Source: Bacteroidales bacterium UBA2030 (GTDB taxonomy: Bacteria; Bacteroidota; Bacteroidia; Bacteroidales; TTA-H9). From it: a stretch of 7,468 nucleotides of DNA. The notes beneath the pieces were generated by a model. The model worked only from the letters and a program-made list of their open reading frames with translations, had not been told where the DNA came from and made no database searches. Numbering within the stretch: position 1 is the stretch's first letter; the number at the start of each line of letters is the position of its first letter. Positions 1 to 5,577 of this stretch are shown here, piece after piece. The position numbers and the translations under genes are program-made. Location of the stretch: NCBI GenBank assembly GCA_002332755.1, contig DDBO01000123.1:1-7468 (forward strand). Reading direction: 5' to 3'.

Positions 1-1019
1 GAATTGGTATTGCCTATGGTCAACATGTTGGCAGGAGATTGATAAACAAGAACCGGGCCTGCAGAATTGGGGCGAATATCGTAGGCTCTCATCCCGTTAG
101 CCCCTAAAGGCACATAACAAATATAATCGTTTTTCTTGATAAACATATACAATTTGCCTAAGCGGTCGTAATCAGGCTCAACGCTTTGATGGTATGCCGG
201 CAGATTGATGTTTATTGTTCGCTCATTGGCAAAATTAGGATTGTTTCCACCATTCCAAATCTTCAGGACAGCATTCTGTGTTGGGCTTGGGGCTATAAGC
301 CCGGTAAACCAATTAGAATTACCGGCTCCGTTGTTATAAGCTACCGATTTAGCTCCATCATTCAGAATATAATCGGCCACACCCAAACTTCCTTGATTTA
401 TGCTCCAAAATCCCCCATTGGTATTCCCGGCACTAACGATGAGCCTGTTGCCTACCTGAACAATACCGTTAACTGATGGTGTTTCACCAACAGGAGTAAC
501 CTGAAGACTTTGGGAAGTGTTAATTCCTCCCTGTCCATTGATATTTACCGGTATTACAACTCCTCCTAAAGTACGATGACTCCCACCGAGATAGATTTTA
601 TTGGTGTTTTTCTTGTAACTGGCAATGTTAATATCGATATCTTCAAAAATGATCTGCGAGTTAATGGTTGGTTGCATGGTATTGCCCAGGTTATATACTA
701 CGATAGCTCCACCGAAATCCTCACCCCGAAGGTTGTAGGTCACATAGGCTTTGTTATTCTCAAAAATTACGCTGGAAGCACTGAGTACCTGACCGTTAAT
801 TGAAGGCGACTGAGCATCGCCCACAAGCATAAAGCCAACAGCTTCAGAAGATTTGGGCTGATTCAGGGTGATGGGTACCATGGGGTAGCTCATCCTCTGG
901 TTGAGTTCAACAGAGTCAGTATTAACCTGAAATTTAACAATTCTGTCAGGATTTTCTTTAACACATGCCGACATTACAGAAACCAGAAATACCACAGATA
1001 AAAAGACGCATTTTCTCAT
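1..1019 (-). CDS. Partial lipoprotein, probable beta-propeller, function unknown
   Basis: An open frame runs from an ATG at 1019 to the left edge without a stop: 339 codons, C-terminus missing. Residues 1-18 form a short basic then hydrophobic signal peptide ending in V-M-S-A before Cys19, a lipobox with an unusual Met at -3, so the protein is probably a lipoprotein beyond the inner membrane. From about residue 80 on I see at least four loosely repeated units of the type hydrophobic-x-N-x-(A/I/L)-Y-(V/L/M), a Gly-rich turn, then a beta strand (near residues 84-110, 135-160, 185-208 and 285-315). This resembles the blades of bacterial beta-propellers such as LVIVD or YVTN repeat proteins, but I cannot assign a family. 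There is no catalytic motif. It lies downstream of the cyd terminator and is separated from it by about 125 bases, so it is probably its own transcription unit and not tied to respiration. The reading frame is secure; the fold is inference. Confidence 0.8.
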   Translation of the reverse strand, partial: MRKCVFLSVVFLVSVMSACVKENPDRIVKFQVNTDSVELNQRMSYPMVPITLNQPKSSEAVGFMLVGDAQSPSINGQVLSASSVIFENNKAYVTYNLRGEDFGGAIVVYNLGNTMQPTINSQIIFEDIDINIASYKKNTNKIYLGGSHRTLGGVVIPVNINGQGGINTSQSLQVTPVGETPSVNGIVQVGNRLIVSAGNTNGGFWSINQGSLGVADYILNDGAKSVAYNNGAGNSNWFTGLIAPSPTQNAVLKIWNGGNNPNFANERTININLPAYHQSVEPDYDRLGKLYMFIKKNDYICYVPLGANGMRAYDIRPNSAGPVLVYQSPANMLTIGNTN

Positions 1020-1143
1020 ACCTAATTGCTTTCTTGTCTGAAATCAAATTACACGCCAAGAATTTAAGTTATTATAAATCAATATTTTAACCCAAGAATG
1101 AAATAAGATGCATTCTAAAAAGGAATACAAATATTTCAAACAG

Positions 1144-1176
1144 AAATAAAAAAGCCGGGCCCACAAAGCCCGGCTT
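1144..1176 (-). terminator. Rho-independent terminator of the cyd operon
   Basis: A perfect 9-base-pair stem, AAGCCGGGC (1152-1160) against GCCCGGCTT (1168-1176), closes a 7-base loop. Read on the minus strand it is followed by six T, an A and three more T (1153 down to 1144). The plus-strand side has no T run, so it works for leftward transcription only. It begins 26 bases after the stop of the small ORF at 1203-1301, which places that ORF inside the cyd transcript. Confidence 0.9.
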
Positions 1177-1202
1177 CAGATAAACAAAGTCGTTTAAAAC
1201 TA

Positions 1203-1301
1203 TTAAAATAAACCTGCCTTTTTAAGGGCAAAACGCACCAAGTAGTAAGAAACTAAAATTAACAAAGGCCAGGTGATAAACCATAAAATTTGTGTAAGCA
1301 T
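1203..1301 (-). CDS. CydX-like small membrane subunit of cytochrome bd (candidate)
   Basis: A 32-codon ORF starts with ATG at 1301 and ends with TAA at 1203, 16 bases after the cydB stop and 26 bases before the terminator stem. The protein begins M-L-T-Q, has one hydrophobic helix (about residues 5-24) rich in aromatics (W7, F8, W11, Y19, Y20), and ends in a basic tail with R23, K28 and K29, a positive-inside pattern that would put the C-terminus in the cytoplasm. Proteobacterial CydX (about 37 residues, encoded just after cydB) also has one helix and an N-terminal W-x-x-x-W-x-L pattern; here residues 7-13 read WFITWPL. CydX binds CydA and stabilises the haem groups. The match is short and drawn from memory, so homology is not shown; position, length and topology carry the argument. 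No Shine-Dalgarno sequence is visible, which is common in this phylum, and translation may depend on coupling to cydB. It could instead be an unrelated small subunit like CydS or CydH. Confidence 0.65.
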   Translation of the reverse strand: MLTQILWFITWPLLILVSYYLVRFALKKAGLF

Positions 1302-1317
1302 AGCAAGTCATTTTTTA

Positions 1318-2517
1318 TTAATACACGTGAATATCTTCCTTCATTTCCTCTTCGCTAACCTGTTTATTGTTGAGTGATTTCCACACCCAGGCAATATAGG
1401 CAAGAACAAAAGGAACCAATAAAGAGACATAGCTCATGGCGGTGAGGGTGTAATGGCTTGATGAACTGTTTTGAATCGTCAGGGAGCTTTGTAAGAATTT
1501 GTTGAAGGCCTCTGTCCCCTCGCCCAACGACCAATTTACAGCCGGATAAAACGCAGTGTTATTATAACCAGCCACCAGCAACAGAGACAGAACGGCCAAA
1601 ACCGTACCAGTGCCCGAATACCAGATCCCTTTGGATGACTTTTTAAACATAGCCAGAGCTAATCCGGTAAGCACCAAGACTACACCTGCAAGAAAGAGGA
1701 TAAGCACGAGGGGCATCTGCAAGAAGTTGTGCAAATATTTATAGGATTCGAGGTATACGATTCCATTATCCGGGTTCACGGCAAATCCCTTACGCAACAA
1801 AATACTCACCAGAAACCACAGGAAGAATAAGAGGAAAAGCGGAGCCGAAATAAAAAGCTCTTTTCTGGCTCTTTCGAAAATGCTCTCACCTTTTACGCTG
1901 TTCATTATATAAAGAGCGCCTAAAATGCGGCTGAGGAAGAATACAGCCAGTCCCAAAGCCACATTGGTAAAAGTGAGTACTGCCTCTAATCCATGGGCAG
2001 GGCCAGTCCATTGTGAAATTACGGTGGAGGCTTGAGAAGGAAGGTTGGTAAGGTTAAGCTTTTCTACCTGAAACTGACTTCCGGTGAAGAAAGTGCCAAC
2101 AGCTGTACCGAGCAATACTGTTCCCAGCAATCCATTGATGAAAAGGAACACATCGTAGGTGCGCTGGCCAAGTAAGTTAGCCGCTTTTGAACGATATTCA
2201 TAAGAAACGGCTTGAATTACAAATGCAAACAAAATGGCCATCCACACCCAATAGGCACCGCCAAAAGAGGTACTGTAGAAAAGCGGGAAAGAAGCGAAAA
2301 AAGCCCCCCCAAAGGTCACCAGGGTAGTAAAGGTTAATTCCCACTTGCGCCCCAGGGTGTTTACAATCATGGTGCGTTCTATTTCTGTTTTTCCAAGCTG
2401 GTAAATGAGTGTTTGCCCTCCTTGCACAAAAGTTAAAAACACCAGCAAGGCTCCGAGCAGTGCAACGATAAAATACCAATAATGCTGTAACGTAAGCAGC
2501 GACATATTTTCAAACAT
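1318..2517 (-). CDS. cydB: Cytochrome bd quinol oxidase subunit II (CydB)
   Basis: This is the second large subunit of the inner-membrane cytochrome bd complex, which oxidises quinol and reduces oxygen to water. It has 399 residues against 379 in E. coli, with about eight or nine hydrophobic segments throughout. Recognisable family stretches are the block around residues 56-90 (GRKWE, then FFASFPLFYSTSFGG), the YEYRSK motif at 106-111 and the N-SSSS-x-x-TLT segment at 350-359 before the last helix. At the first helix the E. coli motif D-G-F-D-M-G-V-G is replaced by Q-G-G-Q (residues 32-35 and following), which I believe is normal for Bacteroidota CydB. The start at 2517 is supported by a strong ribosome binding site (GGAGGG, 2526-2531) inside the end of cydA, two bases after whose stop it begins; the ATG at codon 5 would be too far from it. 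The gene ends in tandem TAA TAA stops. The C-terminal tail is acidic (EEEMKED). Confidence 0.97.
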   Translation of the reverse strand: MFENMSLLTLQHYWYFIVALLGALLVFLTFVQGGQTLIYQLGKTEIERTMIVNTLGRKWELTFTTLVTFGGAFFASFPLFYSTSFGGAYWVWMAILFAFVIQAVSYEYRSKAANLLGQRTYDVFLFINGLLGTVLLGTAVGTFFTGSQFQVEKLNLTNLPSQASTVISQWTGPAHGLEAVLTFTNVALGLAVFFLSRILGALYIMNSVKGESIFERARKELFISAPLFLLFFLWFLVSILLRKGFAVNPDNGIVYLESYKYLHNFLQMPLVLILFLAGVVLVLTGLALAMFKKSSKGIWYSGTGTVLAVLSLLLVAGYNNTAFYPAVNWSLGEGTEAFNKFLQSSLTIQNSSSSHYTLTAMSYVSLLVPFVLAYIAWVWKSLNNKQVSEEEMKEDIHVY

Positions 2518-2519
2518 GG

Positions 2520-4058
2520 TTATTTCCCTCCATCTTTAGGTCCATTTTTAATCTGGGCTAACATAATTCTTACTTCTGCAATGAAGAGTATGGTAAAGGT
2601 GATGGCAAAAAGCCAGAAAGTAAGTTTGACACTTGATACCTCGAGGTGGGATACGGCAGCAAAGGTGGGCATCAAATCCTGAATAATCCAGGGCTGGCGT
2701 CCCACTTCAGCCACAATCCAACCCGCCTGAGAGACTAAATAAACGAGAGGAATGGCAAAAATCGCCAAAACCAATATCCAACGCCGTTTTTCCAGTGTAT
2801 CGCGCATGGAATGGTAAACAAAATAAAGCATCATCAGAATAAAGAGGAAACCAAAATAAACCATCACACGGAACGACACAAAGGTTAGCCGTATCGGAGG
2901 AATGGCCTGATGAGGGTCTTCGAAATACCCATAACCAAAATAACGATAATTCGCTTCGAGCACCTTCATGGCTGAATCGGCCTTGGCCGTTTCACCTGCA
3001 GCCTGAAATTCCTTATAGCTGCGCAATGCACTAATGGCCATGCGACCTTTTTCCATTTTTTCATTAACACCCATAACTCCTTTTCCCGGATTTCCATGAA
3101 CAAGGTCTTTTATTCCGGGGACAAAAGCATTGGGGTCAAGATAGGCAAGGTAAGAAAGTACATTAGGGATTTCTATCTTAGAAATGAATTCCAGACGTTT
3201 GTGCTCGTCGTTTTCAACCTTACGGGTAATACCTACTGCAACAAAAGGAGCACCACTCTGACCTTCATAGAGGTTTTCCATAGCAGCAAATTTTAAAGGC
3301 TGTACCTGAGCCATGTGCCGGGCACTGGAATCGCCAGTAAGAGCCGTATAAATTCCGAAAATCAATCCAAATACAGAGGCCACGACAATACTGCGACGAG
3401 CCAACAGCTTTTCACGGTTCTTCAATAAGTACCATGCACTTACGCCTATAACAAATATGGAGGCGAGCAGGTATGCCGATGATACCGTATGCAAAAACTT
3501 ATTGATGGCCGTCGGCGAGAACAGTACTTCCCAAAAGCTTGTCATCTCATTTCTTGCAGTGTCAGGGTTAAAGCGTGTACCCGTAGGATTCTGCATCCAA
3601 GCGTTGGCTACAAGAATCCATAGTGCAGACAGGTTGCTGCCAATGGCTACTAGCCAGGTTGATAATAGATGCACCTTCTTGCTAACCTTGTTCCAGCCGA
3701 AAAACATGACGGCAATAAAGGTGGTTTCGAGGAAAAATGCCATAATGCCTTCTACGGCCAGCGGGGCACCAAAAATATCACCCACAAACCATGAATAGTT
3801 CGACCAATTGGTGCCAAATTCAAACTCCAGAATAATTCCGGTGGCCACACCAATGGCAAAGTTGATACCAAAAAGGGTCATCCAGAATTTGGTGATGCGT
3901 TTCCATTCGGGATCTCCTGTCTTCACGTAAATGCTTTCCATGATGGCTATCAGGAAAGTGATACCTAATGTGAGTGGCACGAAAATCCAGTGAAACATAG
4001 CCGTGAGGGCAAATTGCCATCGCGACCATTCTACTAATGACGGATCAATGTTCATCAT
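2520..4058 (-). CDS. cydA: Cytochrome bd quinol oxidase subunit I (CydA)
   Basis: CydA is the haem-bearing subunit that oxidises quinol at the periplasmic Q-loop and reduces oxygen at the b595/d pair. It has 512 residues (E. coli 522). All key residues can be placed by comparison with E. coli: H23 (haem b595, E. coli H19), H190 and M399 (haem b558, H186 and M393), E103 and E111 (E99 and E107), K256 and E261 (quinol site, K252 and E257), R397 (R391) and E451 (E445). The quinol-oxidase signature GRQPW is at 453-457. The stretch from the conserved K-x-A-A-x-E to the haem-binding Met is about as long as in E. coli, so this is a long-Q-loop enzyme, not the short Geobacillus type. Two ATG codons stand in tandem (4058 and 4055); either could start translation, and neither has a clear Shine-Dalgarno sequence. 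The gene starts 14 bases after the DUF4492 gene and ends two bases before cydB. Confidence 0.98.
   Translation of the reverse strand: MMNIDPSLVEWSRWQFALTAMFHWIFVPLTLGITFLIAIMESIYVKTGDPEWKRITKFWMTLFGINFAIGVATGIILEFEFGTNWSNYSWFVGDIFGAPLAVEGIMAFFLETTFIAVMFFGWNKVSKKVHLLSTWLVAIGSNLSALWILVANAWMQNPTGTRFNPDTARNEMTSFWEVLFSPTAINKFLHTVSSAYLLASIFVIGVSAWYLLKNREKLLARRSIVVASVFGLIFGIYTALTGDSSARHMAQVQPLKFAAMENLYEGQSGAPFVAVGITRKVENDEHKRLEFISKIEIPNVLSYLAYLDPNAFVPGIKDLVHGNPGKGVMGVNEKMEKGRMAISALRSYKEFQAAGETAKADSAMKVLEANYRYFGYGYFEDPHQAIPPIRLTFVSFRVMVYFGFLFILMMLYFVYHSMRDTLEKRRWILVLAIFAIPLVYLVSQAGWIVAEVGRQPWIIQDLMPTFAAVSHLEVSSVKLTFWLFAITFTILFIAEVRIMLAQIKNGPKDGGK
2526..2531 (-). promoter_or_regulatory. Strong Shine-Dalgarno site for cydB inside cydA
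   Basis: The minus strand reads GGAGGG eight bases before the cydB ATG. The same bases encode the last glycines of CydA (D-G-G-K-stop). Most other genes in the window have no such site, so this one stands out and fixes the cydB start; it fits translational coupling that keeps the two subunits equimolar. Confidence 0.75.
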
Positions 4059-4072
4059 AGCGCTTGGTTTTA

Positions 4073-4282
4073 TTATAGGGGTTTTCGGGTTAATTGTTCA
4101 GTGACATATTTAGCACGGCTCTTGTCATCAGGGAATTTTTCCTTGAGGTAGGGTTTGAAAAAAAACAACCGAAAAACAGCAAACATTATGAATAGCTTTA
4201 AAAGAATGATAGCCCATAATGTTTTGCCTACTGTCATACTTCGGAATCCTTCAATATAAAATCGTATAACACGTTTCAGCAT
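4073..4282 (-). CDS. DUF4492 protein, probable cytochrome bd accessory
   Basis: This 69-residue protein belongs to the DUF4492 family, recognisable by Y-x-x-G-F-R-S-M-T (residues 9-17) and G-K-T-L-W (19-23). After an amphipathic, basic N-terminus (residues 1-15) it has one membrane helix at about 21-43, very rich in Phe, followed by a charged, mostly soluble tail (44-69). The family is known in Bacteroidota and some Campylobacterota, typically directly before cydA, as here; its biochemical role is not established. First gene of the operon, it has the candidate promoter about 70 bases upstream and ends in tandem TAA TAA stops 14 bases before cydA. An assembly or structural role in the bd complex is inference from constant neighbourhood and membrane topology. 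I am sure of the gene and family, less so of any function. Confidence 0.92.
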   Translation of the reverse strand: MLKRVIRFYIEGFRSMTVGKTLWAIILLKLFIMFAVFRLFFFKPYLKEKFPDDKSRAKYVTEQLTRKPL

Positions 4283-4300
4283 ACTTTGGTGATTTTAACC

Positions 4301-4318
4301 TTAACAATGGTTTAACAA
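4301..4318 (-). repeat. TTGTTAA direct repeat in the cyd leader
   Basis: The heptamer TTGTTAA occurs twice on the minus strand (4318-4312 and 4307-4301) with starts 11 bases apart, about one helical turn. It lies between the candidate -7 element and the DUF4492 start, in the presumed untranslated leader. It could be an operator for a regulator binding in tandem or chance in AT-rich DNA. It is not palindromic and does not match an FNR or CRP box. Confidence 0.3.
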
Positions 4319-4349
4319 CATTGGTTCAGGGAGACCGAAATTTAGAAAC

Positions 4350-4362
4350 ATTCAAAATTAAA
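4350..4362 (-). promoter_or_regulatory. Candidate promoter (-7 element) of the cyd operon
   Basis: The minus strand reads TTTAATTTTGAAT, containing TAATTTTG (4360-4353), an exact match to the Bacteroidota -7 consensus TAnnTTTG. No TTTG is found at the expected -33 distance, so the promoter is incomplete or depends on an activator. It lies just after the SafE-like gene and would give a leader of about 65-70 bases before DUF4492. The same 13 bases occur before the HMA lipoprotein gene at 7343-7355, which strengthens both calls. Confidence 0.45.
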
Positions 4363-4378
4363 GATAAGAACAATGTAC

Positions 4379-5113
4379 CTACCCCTTATTGCAGCAAGCG
4401 GGTGAAACCATTTGTTCATTCTGTACTTTGAGGTGTAATTTACTCTCCTTGGGGCTAATGTAAGGAATGCCCAGACTCAGACCTCGCAGTATGAACAAAA
4501 TGCCAACCAGAATTACAACAAAGGGAATAATTTGATTGATACGAGTTTTAAGGGTTTTACCCACAAAGTTCCCTGCCAGGCTAACGAGAAGCATCAAGGG
4601 TAATGTACCTAATCCAAAAACAATCATGAACAGCATACTTTTGGTAAGGCTACCTGTTCCAACAGCGCCGGCTAAGGCAACATAAACCAGACCACAGGGC
4701 AAAAGTCCATTGAGTAAGCCAATAAGGAAAAGTGCCCCAGCAGTACCACTTTGCATCAATTGCGAAAGCGGTTTTTTTATACGATTGAAAACCGGTGTGC
4801 CCAGATTCTCTGAACTGAAATTACCACCAAAGATTAAAGGGACTAAAACGGTAAGTATCATTACTATACCCATGATAATACTAACCTTCTGTTGCAAACC
4901 GGCAAGCGAGAGGCCAGCACCAGCCAAACCAAAAATTAAGCCCAACCCACCATAAGTAATTGCCCGGCCCACATTATAGGCAATGCCATTAAAAATGCGA
5001 AAGAACCATGATTTTCCTTTCAGGGGAAGAACAAGAGCGATTGGCCCACACATGCCAATGCAGTGAAAACTGCCTGCAAGGCCAAGCATCAAGGGAATTA
5101 TAATTTCAAACAT
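4379..5113 (-). CDS. SafE/cycZ-like membrane protein, probable copper handling for cbb3 oxidase
   Basis: This 244-residue protein with about six membrane helices belongs to the COG2836 group, usually labelled sulfite exporter TauE/SafE or DsbD_2-like. Signature stretches are G-S-F-H-C-I-G-M-C-G-P (residues 14-24, with H17, C18 and C22) and L-L-P-C-G-L (137-142, with C140), like the paired intramembrane cysteines of CcdA/DsbD transporters. The C-terminus ends in a vicinal Cys pair (C240, C241) after a soluble tail, a possible metal or redox site. Despite the automatic name, sulfite export is unlikely here: it is the last gene of a ccoG-ccoH cluster, 8 bases after ccoH. In other bacteria the same membrane domain is often fused to an N-terminal HMA domain and implicated in copper supply to cbb3 oxidase; here the HMA domain is a separate lipoprotein three genes upstream. 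Copper or thiol transfer across the inner membrane is the inferred role. No Shine-Dalgarno sequence is visible. Confidence 0.85.
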   Translation of the reverse strand: MFEIIIPLMLGLAGSFHCIGMCGPIALVLPLKGKSWFFRIFNGIAYNVGRAITYGGLGLIFGLAGAGLSLAGLQQKVSIIMGIVMILTVLVPLIFGGNFSSENLGTPVFNRIKKPLSQLMQSGTAGALFLIGLLNGLLPCGLVYVALAGAVGTGSLTKSMLFMIVFGLGTLPLMLLVSLAGNFVGKTLKTRINQIIPFVVILVGILFILRGLSLGIPYISPKESKLHLKVQNEQMVSPACCNKG

Positions 5114-5121
5114 AAAGGTGA

Positions 5122-5577
5122 TTATTTGGGATCAAAAACATAATCCATTTCGTGTAAATAGAACTTACCGTCTTTTTCCAACTCAATTCTTACAAAGTAT
5201 TTTCCTTTTCGCAAGCTATTTACAGGTATTGATACTCCATCTTTGGCCTTCAGCTTCCTTTCAACCGTAAAATCAAAATTCTCATCAGAAGGACGAAAAA
5301 AATAAATCCTCAAACGAATCGAATCGTTTTCTACACTTTTGGGCAAGCTAAGGTGTATGGAATCAATAAGTCGGGTAAAACCCAGGCCGGGACCTAAATC
5401 ACTGAATCGCTGAGCCGCATCTATTTCATCCTGGTGATGGATAGAGTGATAGTAGTAATCTTCACGCATTAAGCTCCTATCCTGCTTCGAGCTTATAAAA
5501 ATCAACAAGCCAATTATCCCTACGTAACCTATTAAAGCAAGAATTATTCCCGCTCCCCAGTTAAACTTAATTTTCAT
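5122..5577 (-). CDS. ccoH: CcoH/FixH family cbb3 oxidase assembly protein
   Basis: This 151-residue FixH-family protein has a short basic N-terminus, one membrane helix (about residues 8-29) and a periplasmic domain of about 120 residues. Typical features are a run with D-Y-Y-Y-H (40-44) soon after the helix, the following acidic helix with D-E-I-D-A-A, and a C-terminal beta-rich part (about 85-149) like the FixH fold. In proteobacteria CcoH binds the cbb3 complex and is needed for its assembly or stability. Its ATG overlaps the ccoG stop by four bases (ATGA, 5574-5577), so the two are translationally coupled, and the SafE-like gene follows after 8 bases. The family assignment rests on topology, size and context more than on strict motifs, since FixH sequences diverge strongly. 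Confidence 0.88.
   Translation of the reverse strand: MKIKFNWGAGIILALIGYVGIIGLLIFISSKQDRSLMREDYYYHSIHHQDEIDAAQRFSDLGPGLGFTRLIDSIHLSLPKSVENDSIRLRIYFFRPSDENFDFTVERKLKAKDGVSIPVNSLRKGKYFVRIELEKDGKFYLHEMDYVFDPK

Noticed and set aside
186..803. Plus-strand open frames inside 186-476 and 576-803
   Set aside because: They lie antisense to the continuous lipoprotein frame, have no recognisable domains or start signals, and show no protein-like composition.
1071..1076. TATAAT on the minus strand before the lipoprotein gene, read as a sigma-70 -10 box
   Set aside because: Bacteroidota promoters use TAnnTTTG, no matching -35 lies at 16-18 bases, and the spacer is AT-rich enough for chance. The nearby GTAATTTG misses the -7 consensus by one base of spacing.
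1222..1311. A second frame between cydB and the terminator, ATG at 1311, 29 codons, also hydrophobic
   Set aside because: It overlaps the 1203-1301 ORF in another frame. It lacks the flanking basic residues and Trp pattern of CydX, carries scattered Cys and polar residues, and stops earlier, so it is probably a shadow of the real ORF; conservation would decide.
2198..2479. Alternative minus-strand frame inside cydB (93 codons)
   Set aside because: It is a shifted frame of clearly conserved CydB coding sequence, with a Cys- and Arg-rich composition typical of shadow frames.
3096..3798. Plus-strand frames antisense to cydA
   Set aside because: CydA is intact and conserved over this range; the antisense frames resemble nothing known.
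4283..4378. FNR-type site (TTGAT-N4-ATCAA) in the cyd leader
   Set aside because: The leader has TTGTTAA only as a direct repeat; no inverted partner is present at the required spacing.
4379..5113. Sulfite or taurine-related exporter as the function of the SafE-like gene
   Set aside because: There are no sulfur-metabolism genes nearby. The cysteine motifs and the ccoG-ccoH context fit copper or thiol handling for oxidase assembly better.
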